From contig JAZKXO010000003.1 of assembly GCA_045611685.1 (NCBI GenBank), positions 1-64,000 on the forward strand: a stretch of DNA of 64,000 nt, given 5' to 3'. The notes beneath the pieces are model-generated. The model made no database searches, had not been told where the DNA came from, and worked only from the letters and a program-made list of their open reading frames with translations. Numbering within the stretch: the first letter of the stretch is position 1; each line of letters opens with the position of its first letter. Source of the stretch: SIG701 sp045611685 (GTDB lineage: Bacteria > Bacillota > Clostridia > Oscillospirales > CAG-272). Position numbers and translations under genes: made by a program. Below, one piece after another: positions 26,066-33,983 of the stretch.

Positions 26066-26707
26066 ATGAGTAAGAAGAGAATTTTGTGTTACGGAGATTC
26101 CAATACCTGGGGATTTATCCCGGGTGGCGCCGGAAGACTGTCTGAGGAGAAGCGCTGGACGGGTGTTTGTCAAAATGAGCTGGGGGATGCATATACGATC
26201 ATTGAATGCGGCTTGAACGGTCGTTCGGCTTCTTTCGATCATCCCGAGGTTCCGCTCAGAAACGGCTCTGCCAGCATTGGTTATGCGCTTCTTGAGCATA
26301 TGCCGTTGGATCTTATTGTACTTATGCTGGGAACGAACGATTCTGTGTATGCAGGCCTTGATGAAATAGTTGCGGGCATTGATAATTTGGTGGAGAGAAT
26401 TTTGACTGCCAATGCATGGACGGGCGGAACACAGAAAGTGTGGCTCGATGACCAGCCGAAGATGCTCCTTATGTCGCCCGTGTATATTCATGACAGCCAT
26501 CCGAACAAAGAGCGTGTGGAGATCTCGCACGCATTGGCCGGTGCACTCTCCGAGGTTGCAAAAAAGCACGGCGTTTATTTTATGGATGCCGCTCCTTATG
26601 CCGCGCCCTCGGTCGTAGACCGCGTACATATCTGCCCTGAGGATCACCCGAACCTTGGTCGCGCGGTTGCTGAGAAAATTCGCTCCATTTTTGAAGATAA
26701 AGCGTAA
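26066..26707 (+). CDS. SGNH/GDSL-family hydrolase
   Basis: 213 residues. Block I ILCYGDSNTWGF (nucleophile Ser), the block II Gly in ECGLNGRSA, block III MLGTNDS and block V PEDHPNLG (Asp-x-x-His-type with Asp/His) give the full SGNH set. The protein has no signal peptide, so it acts inside the cell, probably as an esterase or deacetylase on a small or sugar ester. The close arylesterase-like subgroup (GDSNTWG...GLNGR) often acts on carbohydrate acetyl groups or aryl esters. GGAGG precedes the start. Confidence 0.88.
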   Translation: MSKKRILCYGDSNTWGFIPGGAGRLSEEKRWTGVCQNELGDAYTIIECGLNGRSASFDHPEVPLRNGSASIGYALLEHMPLDLIVLMLGTNDSVYAGLDEIVAGIDNLVERILTANAWTGGTQKVWLDDQPKMLLMSPVYIHDSHPNKERVEISHALAGALSEVAKKHGVYFMDAAPYAAPSVVDRVHICPEDHPNLGRAVAEKIRSIFEDKA

Positions 26708-26724
26708 AATTTACGGGGAAATTT

Positions 26725-28005
26725 ATGAAACAGCTTGCGGAAAAGGCCATCTCCGTGCCGGTATCGACGAGCGTTTCTGCAGATGAGCTTCTCAGAACAG
26801 CTCTGGATATAGCGGAGCATACGCTTCGATGCGGCGGGGATGTGCGACGGGTAGAGGAAACCATTATTCGTATCTGTGCGGCCTTCGGTGCTACCCATAC
26901 GGAATCGTTTACGATCACCTCGGTGATCGTCGCATCCGTGTGGATGCCGGATGGTACCCATTCCCAGCAGATGCGCCGTGTATACGGCTCTTCCAATAAT
27001 TTGGAGGCATTTGAGACCTATAACAGTATTTCGCGCAGTCTTTGCAACGGTACTATGACCTTAGCCGAAGCACGTGAGGCCGTGCGAAAGGCCCGTCAAA
27101 AAAAGACGTATCCTTCATGGGTTTATTACTTAGGTGCTATTTTGGCAGCCGGCAGCTTCGCGGTGTTTTTTGGCGGATCGTGGCAGGACGGTATTGCCGC
27201 AGGTATTTGCGGCATTGTCATTACGTTTTTGAACCGTCATTTGGGCAGTAACACGAATCAAATTGCGATCACGGTGCTTGACTCGTTTGTTGCCGGTGGT
27301 GTTGCGATCTTGCTTGTCTTTCTGGGGATAGGCTTAAATGTGGAAAAGGTAATGATCGGGTCCATCATGCTGCTTATACCTGGTGTTGCATTCAGTGTTT
27401 CGATGCAGGATCTTCTGGGCGGAGACGTCCTTTCCGGAACCCTTCGGTTTATTCAGGCAGTTTTGTTAGCACTGTCTATCGCGCTCGGGTTTTCTGTGTC
27501 TATGCTTGTTTTCCCAATCGGTATTTCGGCTGTACAAAGTGCATCGGCGGCCAAATGGTTGTTTCTATTTACAGGCGTTTTGGGAACGATCGGATTTAGC
27601 TTGCTTTTCAGCACGAGAATTTGTCATGTTCCTATGGCAGGTATCGGCGCTCTGATTGCGTGTGCTGTGTATCTTTTTGCAGCACAATGGCTTGAATTAA
27701 ACGTGTTTTCATCCAATATGCTTGCGGCTACCGCGGCAGCTGTGTACTCGTATGTGTGTGCTACGGTGCGTAAAGCACCGCGCAATATCTTTATTATTGC
27801 GTGTATGATTCCGCTTGTACCCGGAAGCGGCCTCTATTACACAATGTATTACCTGATAGCGCATCAAACAGATATGACATTGCAGTATTTTTCACGCACT
27901 TTGGAAACAGCGCTCGGTGTTTCCGCCGGGTTTGCTTTGGTTACTGCGTTCGATCGGGCATCCGTCTATTTAAGGCAAAAGTATAAAATGAATAACGCAA
28001 AATAA
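26725..28005 (+). CDS. ThrE-type threonine/serine exporter (fused form)
   Basis: 426 residues. The cytosolic N-terminal part (AEHTLRCGGDVRRVEETI, residues about 31-48; FTITSVIVASVW) and five following helices form the ThrE (DUF1212) domain; a second set of helices with FLNRHLG... to VPGSGLYYTMYYLI forms the ThrE_2 (DUF3815) half. In many Firmicutes these are two genes; here they are one. The likely role is export of threonine, serine or small amino acids. It lies 17 bases after the SGNH hydrolase gene. Confidence 0.87.
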   Translation: MKQLAEKAISVPVSTSVSADELLRTALDIAEHTLRCGGDVRRVEETIIRICAAFGATHTESFTITSVIVASVWMPDGTHSQQMRRVYGSSNNLEAFETYNSISRSLCNGTMTLAEAREAVRKARQKKTYPSWVYYLGAILAAGSFAVFFGGSWQDGIAAGICGIVITFLNRHLGSNTNQIAITVLDSFVAGGVAILLVFLGIGLNVEKVMIGSIMLLIPGVAFSVSMQDLLGGDVLSGTLRFIQAVLLALSIALGFSVSMLVFPIGISAVQSASAAKWLFLFTGVLGTIGFSLLFSTRICHVPMAGIGALIACAVYLFAAQWLELNVFSSNMLAATAAAVYSYVCATVRKAPRNIFIIACMIPLVPGSGLYYTMYYLIAHQTDMTLQYFSRTLETALGVSAGFALVTAFDRASVYLRQKYKMNNAK

Positions 28006-28018
28006 AAGGAGATAAACG

Positions 28019-28618
28019 ATGAGAGAATATACGATCGTGAAAAAGGGAGAAACCCTTGAATGGAGCCGTGTCCCCGTTCTTCCTATTGATACGCTGCTTT
28101 GGCGTGAGGATTGTGGAATTTCTGCATTTGCAAAAATATGTTACGATGAAGAGAATCTGTACGTTTATCTTGAGGCGAAGGAAGAGAATATCCGTGCCGT
28201 GGAAACGTCGCCTATCGGTTCTCCGTGGGAGGATAGCTGCCTTGAATTTTTCTTCCGACCCGAGATTGATGACGACAGATATATGAATTTTGAGTTCAAT
28301 CCGAACGCGTGCTTTTACGTCGGTATCGGTCATTCGCTTGAGGATCTCATGCGGCTGATTCCCGACGGCAAAGTGCCGTTCAACGCCAATCCCGTACGTA
28401 CGGAGGACGGCTGGTACATTACCTATCAGATCCCGCGCTCCTTCCTTCGGATTTTCTTCCCCGACGTCGAATTCGTATCCGGCAAGGAGATTCGTGCCAA
28501 CTGCTACAAGTGCGGTAACTGTACGGTGCATCCGCATTACCTTTCGTGGAATCCCGTCGTGTGCGAAAAGCCTGCGTTCCACCGTCCCGAGGATTTCGGC
28601 GTAATGTACTTTGAATAA
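28019..28618 (+). CDS. CBM9-like carbohydrate-binding domain protein
   Basis: 199 residues forming a single domain. The pattern FAKICYDEENLYVYLEAKEENI, SPWEDSCLEFFFRP and FEFNPNACFYVGIG matches the family 9 carbohydrate-binding/DOMON-like fold found alone in Clostridia and Bacteroidetes. There is no signal peptide, so a cytoplasmic sugar-binding or regulatory role is more likely than wall binding. AAGGAG is 7 bases upstream of ATG, 13 bases after the exporter stop; its end precedes the next gene by 16 bases, suggesting they function together. Confidence 0.78.
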   Translation: MREYTIVKKGETLEWSRVPVLPIDTLLWREDCGISAFAKICYDEENLYVYLEAKEENIRAVETSPIGSPWEDSCLEFFFRPEIDDDRYMNFEFNPNACFYVGIGHSLEDLMRLIPDGKVPFNANPVRTEDGWYITYQIPRSFLRIFFPDVEFVSGKEIRANCYKCGNCTVHPHYLSWNPVVCEKPAFHRPEDFGVMYFE

Positions 28619-28634
28619 TCAAGAGGGAAAGAAA

Positions 28635-29741
28635 ATGAAAATTACATTTTTGTCTCCCGTTGATGGGGATGTTATGACCCCTTTTGACGGCAAGGAAGAG
28701 CGAGAAGGACTTATCGTTGATGTAACCGTTGAGGCGCCCGTCGGTGCCGCTGTTACGGTGAACGGAACGCCCGCTTCCCTGAACGGAGGCGTATATACCG
28801 CACCCGTGAAGCTGGACGGTTATCGGAATACCGTCGTCGCGCGGGCGGAAAAGGACGGCGAGACGGCGGAGGCGAAGATCGCGCTCTATCGCTTTAAAAA
28901 TGCATTTATGAAGTACCGCCTGTCAGTGGACGACGTCATCTGGTCACTTGAGGAGGTTGCGAACGGCGATTACCGTTCTTTGTTCGATCATCCTTTCTTT
29001 GCGATCTTCAAACGTCTGAATGAGGATTTCGGTACCCAGGTTCACATGAATCTGTTTTACGAAACGGAGGACGGGCGCTTCAATCTCACGATGATGCCCG
29101 ATACGTATAAAAGCGAGTTTGAAGCCGCGTCCGATTGGCTGAAATTCACGTTCCACGCACGGGCGAATAAACCGGACCGCATTTATCGCTTCGCGCCGTA
29201 TGAGGAGCTGTACGGGGATTATCAAAAAGTTACCCGCGAGATCGTTCGCTTTGCGGGAGAAAATGCCATAAAATCCGCGGCGACGGGCCTCCATTGGGGC
29301 GAGACCACCCGAGAGGGCGCACGTGCGCTTCGCGCAGTCGGCATCCGCTGTCTGCTTGGCTATTTCCGTTTTGATAAGGACGGTGAGCCGTTCGTTTCGT
29401 ACTACCTGAACCGCGAGGAGACCGCCCACGCGGCCGGTCGTGATTTTTGGGTCGATACATCCGAGGACATTATTTTCGCAAAGGATAAATTCGTCATCGA
29501 TAGGCACACTGTCAAGGGAATTGCGCCGGCACTCGACGATCTCAAATCCCGTCCGCATGAAGCGGGGACGATCAATTTCCTTGTTCACGAACAGTTTTTC
29601 TATCCGCATTATCCGAAATACCTGCCCGATTACGAAGAGCGTATTCGTACCGCCATCCAATGGGCACACGATAACGGGTACGCTCCTGTTCTCCTTGATG
29701 AGGCGATCGCGGAGGATATGGCGCTCGATTTCCTTAAATAA
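28635..29741 (+). CDS. Ig-like domain plus polysaccharide-deacetylase-like barrel protein
   Basis: 368 residues from ATG 28635 (GAGGG upstream; an in-frame start at 28611 overlaps the previous gene). Residues 1-90 look like an Ig-like beta-sandwich (PVGAAVTVNGTPASLNGG). Residues about 100-360 resemble a NodB-type (beta/alpha) barrel: YRLSVDDVIWSLEEV has the early Asp-Asp, FTFHARAN a metal-type His, and LHWGETT and FLVHEQFFYPHYP further conserved positions. I do not recognise the exact family. No signal peptide is seen. It pairs with the CBM9-like gene, suggesting an intracellular carbohydrate function. Confidence 0.6.
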   Translation: MKITFLSPVDGDVMTPFDGKEEREGLIVDVTVEAPVGAAVTVNGTPASLNGGVYTAPVKLDGYRNTVVARAEKDGETAEAKIALYRFKNAFMKYRLSVDDVIWSLEEVANGDYRSLFDHPFFAIFKRLNEDFGTQVHMNLFYETEDGRFNLTMMPDTYKSEFEAASDWLKFTFHARANKPDRIYRFAPYEELYGDYQKVTREIVRFAGENAIKSAATGLHWGETTREGARALRAVGIRCLLGYFRFDKDGEPFVSYYLNREETAHAAGRDFWVDTSEDIIFAKDKFVIDRHTVKGIAPALDDLKSRPHEAGTINFLVHEQFFYPHYPKYLPDYEERIRTAIQWAHDNGYAPVLLDEAIAEDMALDFLK

Positions 29742-29785
29742 AAAAGATACCCTCCGGGCCGTATGGCTTGGAGGGCTTATTTTAT
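29740..29785. terminator. Bidirectional terminator between convergent genes
   Basis: CCCTCC and GGAGGG with inner GCC/GGC pairs; flanked by TTATTTTATT on the plus strand and CTTTTTTA on the minus strand. It serves the deacetylase-like gene and the TetM-like fusion gene. Confidence 0.8.
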
Positions 29786-32364
29786 TCAGTTTCCTTTGCT
29801 TTCAGAATTTCGCCGATATTTGCGAGCGGTTCTTTTTTGAGTTCGTCAAGAACGTTCTCAATTTCACGGTTCACTTCATCCACATCCTTTTCGAATTCGC
29901 GAGCGGGCACGCGAAGAACGCCTACGCGGATTGCGGAAAGCTGAATGAGTCCGTCGGAGGTAACGACGCGCACGCGATCGTTTTTGCCGATCTGTGCAAT
30001 GAATTTTTCAATATACATATCCGCCGTTTCGTTTTCTTTCGTGTAGACGACGTGAATACCGTCAACTTCAAGACGCCGTTCTTCCGCACTCGTAACGTTA
30101 TACGCATCGAAAACGAGGATGACCTCGCGCTTCGTGTAGGCGCTGTAATTGACCATGGTGTCCGTCAGCACCTTTCTTGCCGTATCAAGATCCGTTTTCG
30201 CGAGATTTTTTAGGCTTTCCCAGGCAAAGATGACGTTGTAGCCGTCAACGATCACGTATTCCTTTTTGGGAGATGAAGGCTCGGCTGTGATTGTACGTGG
30301 TTCAGCAACAATAGCTGCCGGTCGGTAGGATGGGCGCTTGATCGGTCCGAATTCGCGGAGCATCAGGGCTTCCAATTCTTTTTCGTCCAGACGGATATTT
30401 TTGTGGTTTACCTTCGGTGCAATCGACGGATCTTTTACCGAAAGACAACTTTCAAGATGCATATACTCGGGCACCTTGTCCCACTTGACGGTAAAGCCGC
30501 TGCCATGGGCACAGAATACGGAATCCGGCGTGTTTTCAAGATCATGCTCGGGCATATAGCCGAAATCAGCTAAAACCTCGTCCGGATTATGGCATACGTC
30601 GTATCCGTCGATCTGCGTGATAAGCCGTCCGCGTCCGCCCGTGTAGGCGGCCACCTCGAGTGCGTAACCGTTGAGTGTGGAGACGGGTGCACGTCCGCGG
30701 AGAATCGTGAGCTGACCGGCATTCTCCGGAGGATCAAACGTGCCGCTTCGCTTTCGGATATCGTTCACGGCGCGCCCGATCTGCTCCGACGGAATTTCAA
30801 GACGGAAGGAGTAATACGGCTCCAGAAGCACGGATTCTGCACGCATCAGTCCTTGACGTACGGCGCGGTAGGTTGCCTCTCTGAAATCGCCGCCTTCGGT
30901 ATGCTTTACGTGTGCACGGCCTGCGGCGAGGGTGATTTTCATATCTGTGATCGGGGAGCCGGTCAAAACGCCGAGATGCTGTTTTTCGTAAAGATGCGTG
31001 AGGATCAGCCTCTGCCAGCTTCTCTCCAGCGCATTTTCCGAGCAAGCGGAGTCAAACACCAATCCTTTGCCACGCGACAGCGGCTCAAGGATGAGGTGCA
31101 CCTCTGCATAATGGCGGAGGGGCTCAAAGTGCCCGACACCCTCCACCGTATTTTTGATCGTTTCTTTGTAGAGAATTTTTCCCGAGTCAAGTTCTACGGC
31201 AACGCCAAACCGTTCTTCGACAAGGCTCTGCAAGATTTCAGCCTGCACCGCGCCCATGATCTCCACGTGGATCTCGCCGAGGTGGGAGGAGTAGCTGACG
31301 CGCAGCTGGGGATCCTCCTCTTCGAGGAGTTTCAGCTTTGGGAGCATCGTTTCGGTATCAACACCCTTTGGGAGCTTTACGCGGTAGCTCATGACCGGCT
31401 CAAGGATCGGCGTGCCGGTATCTGCTTCGATACCGATCCCCATTCCGTTTTTCGTCCTTTCAAGGCCGGGGATGACGCATACCCCGCCTGCTGTCATTTC
31501 ATCTGCCGTTTGAAATTTTGCGCCATTGTAAATACGGATCTGACTGACTTTCTCCTCGTCATCTCCGAGTTTCAGCGTGTCCCGCACGCGGAGCGTGCCG
31601 CCCGTGATCTTCATATGCGTCAGGCGATTGCCCTGCGTATCGTGGCTGATCTTGAACACCTTTGCCCCGAACGCATCCGGATAGGAGTAGGGGGCGGCGT
31701 AGCGTGAGAGTGTGTCGAGAAAGGGGTCGATGCCGTCGAGTTTCAGCCCTGAGCCGAAGCTGACGGGGAAAACGAGCCGCTGACGGAAGAGGGAAGTGAT
31801 ATCATCATCGGTGATCGCATCGCCCGATAGGAATTTTTCCAGCAAATCCTCCCGTCTCAGAGCCAGTTGCTCCGGCCGATCGGGAAGGGTATTTTCGGTG
31901 AAATCAATGCATCCTTCGCCGAACTCTTCCCTCAGTTCTTCCATAAGGTCGGATCTTTCGCGGCGAGCAAAATCCATTTTCGTAACGAACAGAAACGTGG
32001 GAATATGATAGAGGGAAAGAAGCCGCCAAAGCGTGCGCGTGTGTGCCTGCACGCCGTCCGTTCCGCTGATTACGAGAATCGCCGCGTCGAGCACTTGAAG
32101 CGTGCGCTCCGTCTCTGCAGAGAAATCGACGTGCCCGGGTGTATCGAGAAGCGTTACTTCCAAATCTCCGAGTGTAAAAACGGCCTGACTTGCAAATATC
32201 GTGATCCCACGTTCGCGTTCGAGCGAATGCGTATCGAGTAAGGTATCGCCGTTATCCACTCTGCCCATTTTGCGGAGTTTTCCGCTTTTATAGAGAATAG
32301 CCTCGGAGAGCGTCGTTTTTCCCGCATCCACGTGCGCCAGAATTCCAATTACAGCCTTTCGCAT
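29782..32364 (-). CDS. TetM/EF-G-like GTPase fused to a YacP/Rae1-like NYN nuclease domain
   Basis: 860 residues, about 220 longer than Tet(M). G-domain motifs are complete: GILAHVDAGKTTLSEAIL (residues 7-24), RERGITI, DTPGHVDF and VTKMD. The order of domains II-V follows TetM/EF-G, with NTPDSVFCAHGSGFTVKWD before the end of the GTPase part. After a Pro/Ala linker (about 670-700) residues 702-860 form a YacP-like NYN (PIN-like) domain with acidic active-site candidates Asp707 (VIVDGYN), Asp753 (VFDAYN), Asp782 (ETADMY) and Asp804 (VTSDG). YacP/Rae1 of Bacillus cuts mRNA in the ribosomal A site. The fusion could bring a nuclease to stalled ribosomes. Tetracycline resistance is not shown. Start has AAAGGAGAGG. 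Confidence 0.85.
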   Translation of the reverse strand: MRKAVIGILAHVDAGKTTLSEAILYKSGKLRKMGRVDNGDTLLDTHSLERERGITIFASQAVFTLGDLEVTLLDTPGHVDFSAETERTLQVLDAAILVISGTDGVQAHTRTLWRLLSLYHIPTFLFVTKMDFARRERSDLMEELREEFGEGCIDFTENTLPDRPEQLALRREDLLEKFLSGDAITDDDITSLFRQRLVFPVSFGSGLKLDGIDPFLDTLSRYAAPYSYPDAFGAKVFKISHDTQGNRLTHMKITGGTLRVRDTLKLGDDEEKVSQIRIYNGAKFQTADEMTAGGVCVIPGLERTKNGMGIGIEADTGTPILEPVMSYRVKLPKGVDTETMLPKLKLLEEEDPQLRVSYSSHLGEIHVEIMGAVQAEILQSLVEERFGVAVELDSGKILYKETIKNTVEGVGHFEPLRHYAEVHLILEPLSRGKGLVFDSACSENALERSWQRLILTHLYEKQHLGVLTGSPITDMKITLAAGRAHVKHTEGGDFREATYRAVRQGLMRAESVLLEPYYSFRLEIPSEQIGRAVNDIRKRSGTFDPPENAGQLTILRGRAPVSTLNGYALEVAAYTGGRGRLITQIDGYDVCHNPDEVLADFGYMPEHDLENTPDSVFCAHGSGFTVKWDKVPEYMHLESCLSVKDPSIAPKVNHKNIRLDEKELEALMLREFGPIKRPSYRPAAIVAEPRTITAEPSSPKKEYVIVDGYNVIFAWESLKNLAKTDLDTARKVLTDTMVNYSAYTKREVILVFDAYNVTSAEERRLEVDGIHVVYTKENETADMYIEKFIAQIGKNDRVRVVTSDGLIQLSAIRVGVLRVPAREFEKDVDEVNREIENVLDELKKEPLANIGEILKAKETE

Positions 32365-32551
32365 ATCGACCTCTCCTTTCGTAGTATACCTATATTATAA
32401 CAAATAATCGCGTTCGTGAAAAGAGCATGCAATAAAAAAGATATTTTGCGTTTTATGTTTTGAGCCCGAATGATGAAAAAATGCGGCCTCGAAAAGCCGC
32501 ATACATATAGGATTTTATGATAAAAACACCATTGAGTCCGAACTTATGGGT
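32365..32551. other. Intergenic spacer with two stem-loops
   Basis: It contains a hairpin ATGCGGC-CTCGAAAA-GCCGCAT near 32480-32500 and a longer imperfect stem ACACCATTGA/TCAATGGTGT at 32527-32569 that overlaps the stop of the P-loop kinase gene and could terminate it. A TATAAT box for the TetM-like gene lies near 32395. The base composition turns AT-rich here. Confidence 0.55.
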
Positions 32552-33073
32552 TCAGATTTCAATGGTGTCTTCAATTTCGTATTTATCATCAATAAGAATA
32601 TAGTTCACACTATATAACTGTGCAAGTTTTAAGATTTCGGCATTGTCTACCAGCACACTCTCGATAGTACACCCCTCATCATCTAAGCGACTTTCAATTA
32701 CATTTGCATATTCTTTTATGTCAGCAAAGTGGTTTCTAATATAACCCTCACTCATTACAAGGCAGTAATATTTAATCTCTTTAAGATATTCTCCTTCAAA
32801 GTCCTTCTGCCAATCGAACGGAATGTAGCAACCTTCAACAACTAAGTTCTGCCTGTTTTCAATTGCAGTTTTAATCATTTCGCGAACAATAGGCCATAAG
32901 TATGCAGTCAAATCTTTATCATCGCTCATAGGAGTAAGTTCCGTGTTGCCGCTGCGGATTAAACCCATTTTCAAATGGTCAATGGACAAGTACGGATATT
33001 TATATTTTTCAAGCAGTTTTTGTGCGGTTGCTGTCTTGCCCGTGTGCGATGCACCTGTAATTAAAACAATCAT
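32552..33073 (-). CDS. P-loop nucleotide/small-molecule kinase, possible acquired gene
   Basis: 173 residues. Walker A ITGASHTGKTATAQKL (residues 5-20), SIDHLKMGLIRSG, a lid-like segment and VVEGCYIPF resemble the 2-phosphoglycerate-kinase/zeta-toxin-like AAA_33 group of P-loop kinases. The substrate cannot be read from sequence. Codon use is clearly more AT-rich than in neighbouring genes, and the upstream spacer has repeated TTCACTATT-type sequence, so recent acquisition is likely. It is a lone gene with its own 3' stem-loop. Confidence 0.72.
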   Translation of the reverse strand: MIVLITGASHTGKTATAQKLLEKYKYPYLSIDHLKMGLIRSGNTELTPMSDDKDLTAYLWPIVREMIKTAIENRQNLVVEGCYIPFDWQKDFEGEYLKEIKYYCLVMSEGYIRNHFADIKEYANVIESRLDDEGCTIESVLVDNAEILKLAQLYSVNYILIDDKYEIEDTIEI

Positions 33074-33159
33074 TATCTTCGTCCCTACAAAATTTTATTT
33101 GTAGGTTAGATTATACCATAGATTATATTTATAATCAACGCTTAGCGTAGCAAAGCACC

Positions 33160-33240
33160 TAAACTTCTTCACTATTCACTATTACTTATTACTTGCCAAA
33201 ATCGACTTCTCAGAGAATAGTGAAAAGTGAAGAGGTGAAA
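33160..33240. repeat. AT-rich degenerate direct/inverted repeats beside tRNA-Ser
   Basis: Contains CTTCTTCACTATTCACTATTACTTATTACTT-like direct repeats (unit near TTCACTA/TTACT) and the inverted version GAATAGTGAAAAGTGAAGAG downstream. The arms can fold on each other. This looks like a small non-coding mobile or MITE-like remnant at the 3' side of a tRNA gene. Confidence 0.5.
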
Positions 33241-33242
33241 AG

Positions 33243-33279
33243 TAAAATCGACAAGTTTCTGTCAAAACTTGTCGATTTT
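33243..33279 (-). terminator. Terminator of tRNA-Ser
   Basis: Perfect 15-bp stem AAAATCGACAAGTTT/AAACTTGTCGATTTT, 6-base loop, directly after the tRNA CCA on the minus strand, followed by ACTTTTC. Confidence 0.8.
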
Positions 33280-33367
33280 GGCGGAGGGTGTGGGATTCGA
33301 ACCCACGTGGGATTGCTCCCAAACGGTTTTCAAGACCGCCTCGTTATGACCGCTTCGATAACCCTCC
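33279..33367 (-). tRNA. tRNA-Ser (anticodon TGA)
   Basis: 89 bases with encoded CCA. Acceptor GGAGGGT/CACCCTCC, class II long variable arm, T-loop GGTTCGAATC, anticodon loop CTTGAAA (TGA) reading UCA. A TTGACA-17-TATCAT promoter lies upstream. Confidence 0.95.
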
Positions 33368-33390
33368 ATGCGGTTTATGCCGTACAAGAT

Positions 33391-33419
33391 ATGATATCAC
33401 AGAGTGGCTTTTTTGTCAA
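33391..33419 (-). promoter_or_regulatory. Promoter of tRNA-Ser
   Basis: Minus-strand TTGACA (33414-33419), 17-base spacer, TATCAT (33391-33396), 24 bases from the tRNA 5' end. Confidence 0.75.
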
Positions 33420-33495
33420 GATATTTTTCCCGCCGCGTGTATTTTTGATGCAATCAGAAATACTAAACGTATACGAAGAAATGAGGTGAAATATA

Positions 33496-33939
33496 ATGCA
33501 CGATCCAACGAAGGAACTTCTAAAAATGGTCTACGTCGGTGCTAAGAGCGGTTGTGAAGCGATAACCGCTATGGAGTCGAAGATTAAAAACGAGCAACTG
33601 CGGCGGGACACTGCAGCACAGCTTGAAGCGTATTCGGGATACGTAAGGCGTGCCGAGTCGATGATGAGTGAGAAAAACATTACCGATATCGGGTTTCCGC
33701 TTATGAATAAACTGACCGTACGCGGCGGCGTGATGATGGAAACGATGGGTAATCCGGATGATGGAGAATTGGCGCGTCTTTTGCGGGTCAGTTCAAAAGA
33801 GAGCGCCAACCGCATGAGAAGCGCGATCGCTGACCTCAGGGAGAGCGGATGCGACAAAGACGTGCTGGCGCTCGCGCAAAGCATGATGAGTTTTGAAATC
33901 GCCGAGGCAGAGCATCTGGGAACGACGAAATACGAATAA
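33496..33939 (+). CDS. Small helical protein of unknown function
   Basis: 147 residues, not recognised. GAGGTGA lies 7 bases before ATG. The sequence is almost entirely amphipathic helix, with Met- and Glu-rich stretches (EQLRRDTAAQLEAYSGYVRRAE, IADLRESGCDKDVLALAQSMM), reminiscent of ferritin-like four-helix bundles, although no E-x-x-H metal pairs are obvious. No signal peptide or membrane segment. It is a single gene with a terminator shared with fakA. Confidence 0.65.
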   Translation: MHDPTKELLKMVYVGAKSGCEAITAMESKIKNEQLRRDTAAQLEAYSGYVRRAESMMSEKNITDIGFPLMNKLTVRGGVMMETMGNPDDGELARLLRVSSKESANRMRSAIADLRESGCDKDVLALAQSMMSFEIAEAEHLGTTKYE

Positions 33940-33940
33940 A

Positions 33941-33976
33941 AAAGAGAAGGCGGTGCTTTAGTACCGCCTTCTTTTG
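33941..33976. terminator. Bidirectional terminator between the helical protein gene and fakA
   Basis: GAAGGCGGT/ACCGCCTTC stem with 8-base loop; CTTTTG follows on plus, CTCTTTTTTA on minus. Confidence 0.85.
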
Positions 33977-33983
33977 AAAGTAT

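Noticed and set aside
29782..32364. Acquired tetracycline resistance gene
   Set aside because: Only the EF-G/TetM-like architecture is visible; no mobile element or tet leader peptide is present, and the NYN fusion suggests a chromosomal translation or rescue role.
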